The translations under genes and the position numbers were made by a program. From NCBI RefSeq assembly GCF_024741815.1, contig NZ_CP102951.1, positions 5,346,001-5,410,000 of the forward strand: a DNA stretch of 64,000 nucleotides. Direction: 5' to 3'. Origin of the DNA: Pseudomonas sp. LS1212. Lineage in GTDB: Bacteria > Pseudomonadota > Gammaproteobacteria > Pseudomonadales > Pseudomonadaceae. How positions within the stretch are numbered: the first letter of the stretch is position 1; each line of letters opens with the position of its first letter. Shown piece by piece: positions 42,826-51,999 of this stretch. The notes beneath the pieces are model-generated. The model was not told the DNA's origin. It worked only from the letters and a program-made list of their open reading frames with translations, and did not search any database.

Positions 42826-43854
42826 TTATCGCGGTGCAAGCTCGCTTAAATGACGGGCGACCGCAATCCAAGCACCGATATACCCTAACAGGACCGCACC
42901 AAGCAAGAGCGACAGACCATCGGCCATCGGCACTCCTGCCAACGCGAAGTCGCTGCCGTACAGCTCGGAAAGCCCGACAACCGCGTCGTTCAGCCAGTCC
43001 AGCCCGAAAGCCAGCACGCCCCAGGAAAGTACGCCCGCGCCCAAGCCATAAAGCGCACCCATGTAGAGAAAAGGCCTACGCACGTAGCTATCAGTACCGC
43101 CCACCAGCTTGATCACCTCGATTTCCGTACGACGGTTCTCGATGTGCAGGCGAATAGTGTTACCAATTACGAGCAGAAGCGCTGAAACCAGCAAAACAGT
43201 CAGGCCGAAGACGAAACGGTCCCCCAGCTTCAAAATGGCCGCAAGACGCTCCACCCAGACCAGATCGAGCTGGGCCTGCTCAACCCGGGGCAACTCGGCC
43301 AGCCGCTGGCGCAACGTTTCAAGCGCCGCCTTGTCGACTTCGTCCGGGGTGACCACGACCACGCCAGGCAGTGGGTTTTCCGGCAATTCGCGCAAGGCCT
43401 CGCCCAGCCCGGATTGCTTCTGGAACTCATCGAGCGCCTGCTCACGGCTGACGTACTCGGCTTCTGCCACACCCGGCAGCGCCTTGATCTGGTCGCGCAA
43501 GGCTTCGCCATCACGGCTGCTGGTGTCCAGTTGCAGGTACAGCGAAATCTGCGCCGCACGCTGCCAGGAGCCGCCCAGACGCTCGACGTTACTGAGCAAC
43601 AGCGACAAGCCCATGGGAAGGCTCAAGGCGATCGCCATCACCAGGCAGGTGAAGAAGCTGCCGATCGGTTGCTTGCCCAGCCGTCGCAGGCTGTCGAGCA
43701 GGCTCGAACGATGGCTTTCCAGCCAGGCATGCAACAGGGTGCTGAAATCCGGACCGTCATCCTCATCACGGATTTTCTTTTTCTTTTCCGGCTGCGGATC
43801 GGCCGCCTTTGGCGCTACCCGGTCGGAAACCTTCGGACTACGTGTGGCACTCAT
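42826..43854 (-). CDS. ftsX: Cell-division permease-like protein FtsX
   Basis: 342 residues with a long cytoplasmic N-terminus and four membrane segments (about residues 68-90, 215-240, 265-290, 315-335). The periplasmic loop contains LPGVAEAEYVSREQALDEFQ. With FtsE it forms an ABC-type complex that controls amidase activation at the septum. Four-base overlap with ftsE. Confidence 0.95.
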   Translation of the reverse strand: MSATRSPKVSDRVAPKAADPQPEKKKKIRDEDDGPDFSTLLHAWLESHRSSLLDSLRRLGKQPIGSFFTCLVMAIALSLPMGLSLLLSNVERLGGSWQRAAQISLYLQLDTSSRDGEALRDQIKALPGVAEAEYVSREQALDEFQKQSGLGEALRELPENPLPGVVVVTPDEVDKAALETLRQRLAELPRVEQAQLDLVWVERLAAILKLGDRFVFGLTVLLVSALLLVIGNTIRLHIENRRTEIEVIKLVGGTDSYVRRPFLYMGALYGLGAGVLSWGVLAFGLDWLNDAVVGLSELYGSDFALAGVPMADGLSLLLGAVLLGYIGAWIAVARHLSELAPR

Positions 43855-44522
43855 TGCGCGGCCTCCCCATCACCGATCAAGCGGCCGCGTTGCAGGGTCA
43901 GCATGCGATGGCGCATGCGCGCAATCAGAGCCAGGTCGTGACTGGCGATCAGTACGCTGGTGCCCAGGCGGTTGATATCTTCGAAAACACCCATGATTTC
44001 CGCAGCCAGGCGCGGATCGAGGTTGCCGGTCGGTTCATCGGCCAGCAAAAGTGCCGGGCGGTGAACGATGGCGCGGGCAATGCCGACACGCTGCTGCTGA
44101 CCGGTCGACAGATCGCCCGGGTAAAGTTCGGCCTTGTCCGACAGGGCAACCCGCTCAAGCGCCGAATCCACCCGTTTGGCGATTTCGGGTTTGGACAGGC
44201 CGAGAATCTGCAACGGCAGGGCGACGTTATTGAACACCGTGCGGTCGAAGAGCAACTGGTGGTTCTGGAACACAACGCCGATCTGCCGACGCAGGAAGGG
44301 AATTTGCGCGTTGCTGATCTGTCCCAGATCCTGGCCGGCCAGCAGCAGCTTGCCGGTGGTCGGGCGCTCCATCGCCAGCAACAGGCGCAGCAAGGTACTT
44401 TTCCCGGCACCGGAGTGGCCGGTGACAAACAAGAACTCTCCCCGACGCACTCGAAAGCTCAGCTCATGCAAGCCGACGTGACCGTTCGGATAGCGTTTAC
44501 CGACCTGTTCGAATCGAATCAT
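43851..44522 (-). CDS. ftsE: Cell-division ATP-binding protein FtsE
   Basis: 223 residues. Walker A GHSGAGKSTLLRLLL, Q-loop VVFQNHQLLFDRTVF, signature LSTGQQQRVGIARAI, Walker B ALLLADEPTGNLD, and H-loop IASHDLAL. ATPase partner of FtsX at the Z-ring. Between ftsY and ftsX with four-base overlaps on each side. Confidence 0.96.
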   Translation of the reverse strand: MIRFEQVGKRYPNGHVGLHELSFRVRRGEFLFVTGHSGAGKSTLLRLLLAMERPTTGKLLLAGQDLGQISNAQIPFLRRQIGVVFQNHQLLFDRTVFNNVALPLQILGLSKPEIAKRVDSALERVALSDKAELYPGDLSTGQQQRVGIARAIVHRPALLLADEPTGNLDPRLAAEIMGVFEDINRLGTSVLIASHDLALIARMRHRMLTLQRGRLIGDGEAAQ

Positions 44523-46066
44523 GGGCGCTCCCGCTCGGCAAATAGTGCTTTGACGAAGTTATCCGCTTCAAAAGTCCGCAGGTCGTCAATACCTTCACCA
44601 ACACCAATATAGCGAATCGGCAGATTGAACTGCTTGGCCAGGGCAAAAATTACCCCACCCTTGGCCGTACCATCGAGCTTGGTCAGGGCAAGGCCTGTCA
44701 ATTCGACGGTCTGGTTGAATTGCTTGGCCTGGTTGATGGCGTTCTGACCGGTACCGGCATCGAGCACCAGCAGCACCTCATGCGGCGCATCGGCATCGAG
44801 CTTGCCGATCACTCGGCGAACCTTTTTCAGTTCTTCCATCAAATTGTCTTTGGTGTGCAGGCGACCGGCGGTATCGGCGATCAACACATCGATGCCGCGG
44901 GCCTTGGCCGCCTGTACGGCGTCAAAGATCACCGAAGCCGAATCGGCGCCGGTGTGCTGGGCGATCACCGGGATCTGGTTACGCTCGCCCCAGACCTGCA
45001 GCTGCTCGACAGCCGCGGCGCGGAAGGTGTCGCCGGCCGCCAGCATGACTTTCTTGCCTTCGAGTTGAAGCTTCTTGGCCAGTTTGCCGATGGTGGTGGT
45101 TTTCCCGGCACCGTTGACGCCGACTACCAGGATCACGAACGGCTTGTTCTCTGAATGGATCTTCAGCGGGCGCTCGACCGGCTTGAGCATGTCGGCCAGT
45201 TCGCCCTGCAACGACTTGTACAGCGCATCGGCGTCGGCCAGCTGCTTGCGGGCGACCTTCTGGGTCAGGCTCTGGACGATGACCGAAGTCGCATCGACGC
45301 CCACGTCGGCAGTGAGCAAGCGCGTTTCGATTTCATCGAGCAGGTCGTCATCGATAATCTTCTTGCCCAGGAACAGGCTGGCCATGCCTTCGCCAATGCT
45401 GGCGCTGGTTTTCGACAACCCCTGCTTGAGGCGGGCGAAGAAACCGACCTTGGACTCTTCGCCCGGCGCAGGCGCTGCGGTGGGTGCGGACAGTTCCGGG
45501 GCAGGGACAGGGACAGGGACAGGGACTTGTGCGACAGGTGCGACAGGTGCAGGTGCAGGTGCAGGTGCAGGTGCAGGCTCAGCGACACGGGCCACGGGCT
45601 CAACCAGCACCGGCGCGGGTTCGGGGGCGACCTGCGTTGGCTGCGGTGGCTGCGGTGGTTGCGGTGGTTGCGGTGGTTGCTGCGGATACTGCGGATACTG
45701 CGGTTGCTGCGGCGCAAACGAAACCACCGGTTCGTGGTTGTACTGAGGCCGCGACGGGATCGGCGGGGGCTGATGCGGCTCCAGGTTCGCGACCAGGGCC
45801 ACCGGCTCCTCGGGCACTGGCAGAACCAGCCCGACGGGCGGTACGACTGGCGCAGGTGCAACCTCAGGCGTAACCTCGGCCGGGGTGCCGATGACCGTTT
45901 GTGGCGCAGCAGTCTGTACCGGGGCGATCGGCTCCGGTGCTGCGGGCGCAGGTGTCTGTGGCTGCTCGGCAACGGTTTCCTGCGTTTTTTTACGCAGCCA
46001 TCCGAACAGGCTTTTCTTTTCTCCAGCCGGGGCCGGGGTCTTTTTGTCGTCGTTGGAACCAAACAT
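44519..46066 (-). CDS. ftsY: Signal recognition particle receptor FtsY
   Basis: 515 residues. The C-terminal NG domain (from about residue 210) has GKKIIDDDLLDEIETRLLTADVG, G1 GVNGAGKTTTIGKLA, DTAGR and TKLDGTAKGG; it docks the SRP at the membrane in a GTP-dependent way. The N-terminal 200 residues are a low-complexity Pro/Gln/Ala/Val linker with short tandem repeats (PPQPPQPPQ, PAPAPAPAP, VPVPVPVPAP). First gene of the ftsY-ftsE-ftsX unit, divergent from the M16 peptidase pair. Confidence 0.95.
   Translation of the reverse strand: MFGSNDDKKTPAPAGEKKSLFGWLRKKTQETVAEQPQTPAPAAPEPIAPVQTAAPQTVIGTPAEVTPEVAPAPVVPPVGLVLPVPEEPVALVANLEPHQPPPIPSRPQYNHEPVVSFAPQQPQYPQYPQQPPQPPQPPQPPQPTQVAPEPAPVLVEPVARVAEPAPAPAPAPAPVAPVAQVPVPVPVPAPELSAPTAAPAPGEESKVGFFARLKQGLSKTSASIGEGMASLFLGKKIIDDDLLDEIETRLLTADVGVDATSVIVQSLTQKVARKQLADADALYKSLQGELADMLKPVERPLKIHSENKPFVILVVGVNGAGKTTTIGKLAKKLQLEGKKVMLAAGDTFRAAAVEQLQVWGERNQIPVIAQHTGADSASVIFDAVQAAKARGIDVLIADTAGRLHTKDNLMEELKKVRRVIGKLDADAPHEVLLVLDAGTGQNAINQAKQFNQTVELTGLALTKLDGTAKGGVIFALAKQFNLPIRYIGVGEGIDDLRTFEADNFVKALFAERERP
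45502..45703 (-). repeat. ftsY: Tandem short repeats inside ftsY
   Basis: Three repeat tracts on the plus strand: GGGACA units (about 45502-45523), GGTGCA/GGTGCGACA units (about 45532-45577), and GGTTGCGGT or similar nine-base units (about 45641-45690) followed by TACTGCGGA repeats. All unit lengths are multiples of three, so copy-number changes keep the frame and only alter the linker length. Confidence 0.8.
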
Positions 46067-46297
46067 GGAAGACGGCTATCTCAAGGTAGCGACGCGCCAA
46101 TGCGGCGCCTCAGAAAATTCTAATAACGCAGAACAGACTATTTTTTGTCCGGCTCGTTCATGCGTAACATTTAGTAGAGATACCCAAGGGGCTCTCCTCA
46201 ACCAGGCATGGTCGCCAGTTAACCGGATCAGTATCCTAGCACCTCCTCGCCCGCAGACGCTAAGACCACGCGGGCAGTCCTACAGGTTAAAAAACGA

Positions 46298-47653
46298 ATG
46301 AATGCTCTAGCCCGCCGCGCCGCTGGCCTGTTGCTCAGCACTGTTTGTCTGCCGTTTGCAGTCTTTGCCGCCGATCCTCAACCCACCCACGAGTTCATCC
46401 TCGACAATGGCCTGAAGGTTGTCGTGCGTGAAGATCACCGTGCGCCGGTAGTGGTTTCCCAGGTCTGGTACAAGGTTGGCTCCAGCTACGAGACGCCGGG
46501 GCAGACCGGTTTGTCCCACGCCCTGGAGCACATGATGTTCAAGGGCAGCGAGAAGATAGGCCCGGGCGAAGCCTCGCGCATCCTTCGCGATCTTGGCGCC
46601 GAAGAGAACGCCTTCACCAGCGACGACTACACCGGCTATTACCAGGTGCTGGCCCGCGACCGCCTGGGCGTCGCCCTGGAGCTGGAAGCCGACCGCATGG
46701 CCAGCCTGCGCCTGCCGGCCGATGAGTTCAGTCGCGAAATCGAAGTCATCAAGGAAGAGCGCCGCCTGCGTACCGACGACAATCCCAGCTCCAAGGCCTA
46801 CGAACTGTTCAAGGCCATGGCCTACCCGGCCAGCGGCTATCACACCCCGACCATCGGCTGGATGGCCGACCTCGAGCGCATGAAAGTCGAAGAGCTGCGC
46901 CACTGGTATCAATCCTGGTACGTGCCGAACAATGCCACCCTGGTGGTGGTTGGCGATGTCACCCCGGAGGAAGTGAAAGCCCTCGCCCAGCGCTATTTCG
47001 GCGCCATTCCCAAGCGCCCGACGCCGGCCGCGAAGTTGCCGCTGGAGCTGGCAAAACCCGGCCTGCGCCAGCTGACCCTGCGCGTACGCACGCAACTGCC
47101 CAGCGTGATCTACGGCTTCAACGTGCCTAGCCTCGCCACGGCCAAGGACCCGCGCCAGGTGCACGCCCTGCGCCTGATCGCAGCCTTGCTCGATGGCGGC
47201 TACAGTGCCCGTTTCGCCACCCGGTTGGAGCGCGACCAGGAACTGGTCTCCGGCGCCTCGGCCAGCTACAACGCCTTCACCCGCGGCGACAGCCTGTTCA
47301 CGCTCTCGGCAACGCCCAACACCCAGAAAAACAAGACCCTGGATGAAGTCGAAAAAGGCTTCTGGCAATTGCTCGAAGAACTGAAAAGCGCCCCGCCTTC
47401 GGCCGAGGAACTGGAGCGCGTGCGCGCCCAGGTCATCGCCGGGCTGGTCTATGACCGCGACTCGATCAGCAGCCAGGCGACCACTATCGGCCAGCTGGAA
47501 ACCGTCGGCCTGTCGTGGAAACTCATCGACCACGAGCTGGACGAGCTGAAAAGCGTGACCCCGGCCGACATCCAGAAGGCCGCCAGCACCTTCTTCACCC
47601 GCGAACGTCTCAGTATCGCCCATGTATTGCCCGAGGAAACAGCTCATGAGTGA
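46298..47653 (+). CDS. M16 family zinc peptidase (catalytic member)
   Basis: 451 residues with a signal peptide (LLLSTVCLPFAVFAAD). The inverted zinc motif HxxEH is seen in GLSHALEHMMFKGSEK, with the downstream Glu in the ALELEADRMASLRL region. VWYKVGSSYETPGQTGLSH is the family opening. Processes peptides in the periplasm; substrate unknown. Its end overlaps the second M16 gene by eight bases, so the two are made together as a likely heterodimer. Confidence 0.93.
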   Translation: MNALARRAAGLLLSTVCLPFAVFAADPQPTHEFILDNGLKVVVREDHRAPVVVSQVWYKVGSSYETPGQTGLSHALEHMMFKGSEKIGPGEASRILRDLGAEENAFTSDDYTGYYQVLARDRLGVALELEADRMASLRLPADEFSREIEVIKEERRLRTDDNPSSKAYELFKAMAYPASGYHTPTIGWMADLERMKVEELRHWYQSWYVPNNATLVVVGDVTPEEVKALAQRYFGAIPKRPTPAAKLPLELAKPGLRQLTLRVRTQLPSVIYGFNVPSLATAKDPRQVHALRLIAALLDGGYSARFATRLERDQELVSGASASYNAFTRGDSLFTLSATPNTQKNKTLDEVEKGFWQLLEELKSAPPSAEELERVRAQVIAGLVYDRDSISSQATTIGQLETVGLSWKLIDHELDELKSVTPADIQKAASTFFTRERLSIAHVLPEETAHE

Positions 47654-49148
47654 GCGTAATACGCCCCGCTACGCCTTGATCGGCCTGGGCATCCTGCTAC
47701 TGGTCGTGTTGCTCGGGGTATTCGTCGCCCGCCCGATGCTGTCCGGGAATACCGCAAAAGCAGACGCGGGTACCGCCGCAGCCAGGTCGGCCAATACGCT
47801 TCAGTCACTGGCTGAACTGGACGGCAGGGCACCGAGCCGCCGACACCTGAACATCCAGACCTGGAGCACCGCCGAAGGCGCCAAGGTGCTGTTCGTCGAA
47901 GCACGCGAGCTACCGATGTTCGACCTGCGCCTGACCTTCGCCGCCGGCAGCAGCCAGGACGAAGATGCGCCTGGCCTGGCCACCCTGACCAACGCCATGC
48001 TCAACGAAGGCGTGGCCGGCAAGGATGTCAGCGCGATCGCCGCGGGTTTTGAAGGGCTGGGCGCGGATTTTGGCAACGGTGCCTACCGCGACATGGCCGT
48101 CGCCTCCCTGCGCAGCCTGAGCGCCGTGGACAAGCGTGAACCCGCCCTGTCGCTGTTCGCTGAGGTTGTCGGCAAACCGACCTTCCCGGCCGACGCGATG
48201 ACCCGCATCAAAAACCAGTTGCTGGCCGGTTTCGAGTACCAGAAACAGAATCCCGGCAAACTGGCGGGCCTTGAGCTGTTCAAGCGCCTGTACGGAACAC
48301 ACCCGTATGCCCACTCCAGCGACGGCGATGCGCAAAGCATTCCGGGTATCACCCTGGAGCAGCTGCGCGCTTTCCACGGCAAGGCCTACGCCGCCGGTAA
48401 TGCGGTCATCGCCCTGGTCGGCGACCTGTCCCGCGCTGAAGCCCAAAGCATCGCCGCGCAGGTTTCCTCCGTACTGCCCAAAGGCCCGGCCCTGGCCAAG
48501 GTCGCAGAGCCGACCGAACCCAAGCCCGGTGTCAACCATATCGACTTCCCGTCCAAGCAGACTCACTTGATGCTCGCGCAACTGGGCATCGCGCGTAACG
48601 ATCCTGACTGGGCCGCACTATCGCTGGGCAACCAGATCCTGGGCGGTGGCAGCTTCGGCACGCGACTGATGAGCGAAGTCAGAGAAAAACGCGGCCTGAC
48701 CTATGGCGTTTACTCGGGCTTCAGCCCCATGCAGGCCCGCGGCCCGTTCATGATCAACCTGCAGACCCGTGCCGAACTCAGCGATGGCACCCTGCAGCTG
48801 GTCCAGGACCTGCTGCGCGATTACCTCAAGAGCGGCCCGACCCAGCAGGAACTGGACGACGCCAAGCGCGAGCTGACCGGCAGCTTCCCGCTGTCCAATG
48901 CCAGCAATGCGAGCATCGTCGGCCAACTGGGCGCCATTGGTTTCTATAATCTGCCGTTGAGCTATCTGGAAGACTTCATGGAACAGTCCCAGAACCTGAC
49001 CGTCGAGCAAGTCAGAAGCGCAATGAACAAGCATCTGACCGCCGACAAAATGGTGATCGTCACGGCCGGGCCAACGGTGGCGCAGAAGCCGTTGCCGCCA
49101 CCCACAGACAAACCTGCCGAGCAACCGCTCGGCGTCCCGGAGCATTGA
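47646..49148 (+). CDS. M16 family peptidase homologue (non-catalytic partner)
   Basis: 500 residues from MSERNTPRYALIGLGILLL, an N-terminal membrane anchor. Where the first M16 protein has HALEH, this one has LATLTNAMLNEGVAGKD, so zinc ligands are missing. The C-terminal half keeps the substrate-contact motif REKRGLTYGVYSGFSPM. This matches the usual division of labour in M16B pairs: one catalytic subunit, one Arg/Tyr-bearing subunit. Confidence 0.92.
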   Translation: MSERNTPRYALIGLGILLLVVLLGVFVARPMLSGNTAKADAGTAAARSANTLQSLAELDGRAPSRRHLNIQTWSTAEGAKVLFVEARELPMFDLRLTFAAGSSQDEDAPGLATLTNAMLNEGVAGKDVSAIAAGFEGLGADFGNGAYRDMAVASLRSLSAVDKREPALSLFAEVVGKPTFPADAMTRIKNQLLAGFEYQKQNPGKLAGLELFKRLYGTHPYAHSSDGDAQSIPGITLEQLRAFHGKAYAAGNAVIALVGDLSRAEAQSIAAQVSSVLPKGPALAKVAEPTEPKPGVNHIDFPSKQTHLMLAQLGIARNDPDWAALSLGNQILGGGSFGTRLMSEVREKRGLTYGVYSGFSPMQARGPFMINLQTRAELSDGTLQLVQDLLRDYLKSGPTQQELDDAKRELTGSFPLSNASNASIVGQLGAIGFYNLPLSYLEDFMEQSQNLTVEQVRSAMNKHLTADKMVIVTAGPTVAQKPLPPPTDKPAEQPLGVPEH

Positions 49149-49741
49149 TGGCCAGTCCAACCGCAAAACCGAACAAGACCCATGGCGGCCAGGGCCAGCT
49201 GCGCATTATCGGCGGCGAGTGGCGCAGCCGCCGCCTGACCTTTCCCGACGGCCCCGGGCTGCGGCCAACCCCGGACCGGGTCCGCGAGACGCTGTTCAAC
49301 TGGCTTGCGCCCTATGTCGCAGGGGCAAAAGTGCTCGACGCCTTCGCCGGCAGCGGGGCTTTGTATCTGGAGGCCTTGTCTCGCGGCGCGGTAACGGCCG
49401 TGGCGCTGGACAGCAATCCGGTCGCCATCGCCAGCCTGAAGCAGAACCTGGAAACCCTTCGCTGCGCCAATGGCCAGGTCCTGCAGAGCGACGCCCTGCG
49501 CTACCTGAACAATCCTGCATCGACCGCCTTTGATCTGGTGTTCCTCGATCCGCCCTTCCACCAGAACCTGCTGGTAGAAACCTGCGCGCTGCTCGAAGAA
49601 TGCCAGTGGCTGGCCGAAAACGCCTGGATCTACACCGAAAGCGAAACCGCCCCATCCTCCCTGCAGCTTCCGCCCAACTGGCGCCTGCATCGTGAGAAGA
49701 AGGCGGGTCAGGTGTATTACGCACTTTGGCAGCGGAGCTGA
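49148..49741 (+). CDS. rsmD: 16S rRNA (guanine-966-N2)-methyltransferase
   Basis: 197 residues from the ATG at 49148, overlapping the preceding stop by one base. LRIIGGEWRSRRLTFPDG and LRPTPDRVRETLFNWL are RsmD openings; VLDAFAGSGALYLEALSRGA binds SAM and LVFLDPPFHQNLL is the catalytic DPPF motif. Modifies G966 of 16S rRNA. Confidence 0.95.
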   Translation: MASPTAKPNKTHGGQGQLRIIGGEWRSRRLTFPDGPGLRPTPDRVRETLFNWLAPYVAGAKVLDAFAGSGALYLEALSRGAVTAVALDSNPVAIASLKQNLETLRCANGQVLQSDALRYLNNPASTAFDLVFLDPPFHQNLLVETCALLEECQWLAENAWIYTESETAPSSLQLPPNWRLHREKKAGQVYYALWQRS

Positions 49742-49840
49742 AAGGCTCGCTGCCAAGTGCAGCAAAGACCTGAGCAAGCCGACGTGACAAGCACCCGTTC
49801 CCGGCCCAGACTCTTACAAGAACGACCTGTTGCCGGAATC

Positions 49841-50866
49841 ATGACCACCGACGCCACCAAGCGCGCCCAGCGCGCCAGTCCACCCGCCGTGTTCACCCCC
49901 GGCTGGGGACTGGCCAATCCTCACCTGCAAACGCTATGGGGACCGCTCTGCCGAAAAAAGGTCATCTTGCAGCATCAGCGTGAACGGATCTGGCTCACGG
50001 ACGGTGATTTTCTCGACCTCGACTGGCATGGCCCGCATCAGGCCAACGCACCACTGGTGCTGGTCCTGCACGGACTGACCGGTTCCTCCGCTTCGCACTA
50101 TGTCAGTGGATTGCAGGCCGCGCTGTCGCGCCAGGGCTGGGCCAGCGTCGCGTTGAACTGGCGCGGGTGCTCGGGCGAGCCGAATCTGCTGCCACGCAGC
50201 TACCACTCCGGCGCCAGCGAAGACCTGGCCGAAGCCATCGACCACCTACGGGCTACCCGCCCGCAGGCACCACTGTATGCCGTGGGTTATTCACTGGGCG
50301 GCAATGTCCTGCTCAAGCACCTGGGCGAGGTCGGCTCGGCCAGCCAGTTGCAGGCAGCGGTCGCGGTTTCGGTGCCGTTTCGCCTGGACCAATGCGCCGA
50401 CCGTATCGGCATGGGCTTTTCGCGGATTTACCAGGCGCATTTCATGCGCGAGATGCTCGCCTATGTCAAAGACAAGCAACGACGCTTCCAGCACGAAGGG
50501 CACAGCGAGGGGCTGGCCGCCCTGAGCCGGCTGGGGCCGTTGAAAAACATGCGGACATTCTGGGAGTTCGACGGCCGCGTCACCGCTCCGCTCAATGGTT
50601 TTGCCGATGCCCATGATTATTATCGCCGTGCTTCAAGCCGCTACTACCTGGGCGAGAACAAGACGCGGACGCTGATCATCCAGTCCACCGACGATCCTTT
50701 CGTGTTCGCCCATAGCGTTCCCGGTGCAAACGAACTGCCCGCCAGCACCCACCTGGAACTGCACGCCAAGGGCGGGCATGTGGGCTTTGTCGAGGGTTCA
50801 TTGAGTAAACCGGGTTATTACCTGGAACGCCGAATCCCCCAATGGCTGGACGGTGCAAGCGGATGA
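49841..50866 (+). CDS. YheT-type alpha/beta hydrolase
   Basis: 341 residues from MTTDATKRAQRASPPAVFTPG. FTPGWGLANPHLQTLWGPL is the family opening, DLDWHGP and VLVLHGLTGSSASHYV the oxyanion region, YAVGYSLGGNVLLKHLGE the nucleophile elbow with serine, and AKGGHVGFVEG the catalytic His. Esterase-like; substrate unknown. The frame extends to 49757 without family sequence. Confidence 0.9.
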   Translation: MTTDATKRAQRASPPAVFTPGWGLANPHLQTLWGPLCRKKVILQHQRERIWLTDGDFLDLDWHGPHQANAPLVLVLHGLTGSSASHYVSGLQAALSRQGWASVALNWRGCSGEPNLLPRSYHSGASEDLAEAIDHLRATRPQAPLYAVGYSLGGNVLLKHLGEVGSASQLQAAVAVSVPFRLDQCADRIGMGFSRIYQAHFMREMLAYVKDKQRRFQHEGHSEGLAALSRLGPLKNMRTFWEFDGRVTAPLNGFADAHDYYRRASSRYYLGENKTRTLIIQSTDDPFVFAHSVPGANELPASTHLELHAKGGHVGFVEGSLSKPGYYLERRIPQWLDGASG

Positions 50867-50950
50867 ATGGCGGCGAACGTAAACCTGCACAAAGTCGTTC
50901 AAGACAGCCTTGAGCCGAGTGACTAACATGCGCCTCTCAAGGAGAGTCTC

Positions 50951-51667
50951 ATGTCCCGTCAACAACTGTATTCCCGAGGCGTACGCGACAGCTCGGCGAT
51001 GGCCGTGGGCATTATCCCGTTCGGCCTGATCTTCGGCACCCTGGCGGGCGCCGCCCACTTGTCACTGTGGCAGGCCGTCGGCATGTCACTGTTCGTCTAT
51101 GCCGGTTCCGCCCAGTTCATCGTCATCAGCCTGTTCGGCGCAGGCGCCAGCACCGTGGTCATCCTGCTGACGACCTTTATCGTCAACCTGCGTCACGTGC
51201 TCTACAGCGCCACGCTGCAACCCCATGTCAGCCAGTTGCCGCAGCGCTGGCGCGTGCTGCTGGCCTTCTGGCTGACCGATGAAACCTTTGCCGTGGTCCA
51301 GCGCTTCTATCTGGTGCATGGCGACAAGCCGTTGGCCCATTGGTATTGGCTGGGCGTGACGACTTCGCTGTATCTGTGCTGGGTATCCAGCTCGCTGGTG
51401 GGAGTGCTGTTCGGCCAGGCCGTGCCGGATCTGGCCAGCTGGGGGCTGGAGTTCGCCATGCTGGCGACGTTCATCGGTATCGTCGTGCCCTTGCTGCGCA
51501 ACTACCCACAGATCGCCGCCGCGCTGGTCGCCGGCGCTGTCGCCCTGGCTACCCATGCCCTACCCTACAAACTGGGCTTGATGGCGGCGGCCTTCAGCGG
51601 CATCGCTACGGGGGTAGTGCTGGAACGACGCCAGCTCGGAAAACAGGCCCGCGGGGTGCACTCATGA
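50951..51667 (+). CDS. azlC: AzlC family amino-acid exporter subunit
   Basis: 238 residues, about seven membrane segments. GIIPFGLIFGTLAGAAHLSL, FVYAGSAQFIVISLFGAG and LTDETFAVVQRF are AzlC/YgaZ motifs. With the small partner AzlD it exports branched-chain amino acids. ATGA overlap with azlD; AAGGAGA precedes the ATG. Confidence 0.92.
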   Translation: MSRQQLYSRGVRDSSAMAVGIIPFGLIFGTLAGAAHLSLWQAVGMSLFVYAGSAQFIVISLFGAGASTVVILLTTFIVNLRHVLYSATLQPHVSQLPQRWRVLLAFWLTDETFAVVQRFYLVHGDKPLAHWYWLGVTTSLYLCWVSSSLVGVLFGQAVPDLASWGLEFAMLATFIGIVVPLLRNYPQIAAALVAGAVALATHALPYKLGLMAAAFSGIATGVVLERRQLGKQARGVHS

Positions 51668-51993
51668 GTTACTGGTGGCTGATCCTGGGCATGACCGCGA
51701 TCACCTTCGCCCTGCGCTACAGCTTGTTCGCCTTTCCGCAACTGCGCTTTGCCCCGGTGGTCCGCCAGGGCCTGCACTATGTGCCGACCTCCGTACTGAC
51801 CGCCATCGTGGTGCCCGGCATGCTTGTGCCCGATGGCGAACACTGGGCCTTGAGCTTCGACAACGCCTACCTGACGGCAGGCCTGGCAACCATCGCCATC
51901 GCCGCCGTGACCCGCCATTTGCTGGCGACCATCGGCGGCGGTTTGCTGGTGTTCTTCCTGCTGCGCTGGGCGCTGGGCCAGCTACCGCTCTGA
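51664..51993 (+). CDS. azlD: AzlD family exporter partner
   Basis: 109 residues, four membrane segments. MSYWWLILGMTAITFALRYS and RFAPVVRQGLHYVPTSVLTAIVVPGML are AzlD/YgaH features. Small partner of AzlC, translationally coupled through ATGA. Confidence 0.9.
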   Translation: MSYWWLILGMTAITFALRYSLFAFPQLRFAPVVRQGLHYVPTSVLTAIVVPGMLVPDGEHWALSFDNAYLTAGLATIAIAAVTRHLLATIGGGLLVFFLLRWALGQLPL

Positions 51994-51999
51994 CCCGGT

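Noticed and set aside
45502..45703. The ftsY repeat tracts as a CRISPR-like or VNTR locus between genes
   Set aside because: They lie inside the ftsY frame with units of three-base multiples and no unique spacers.
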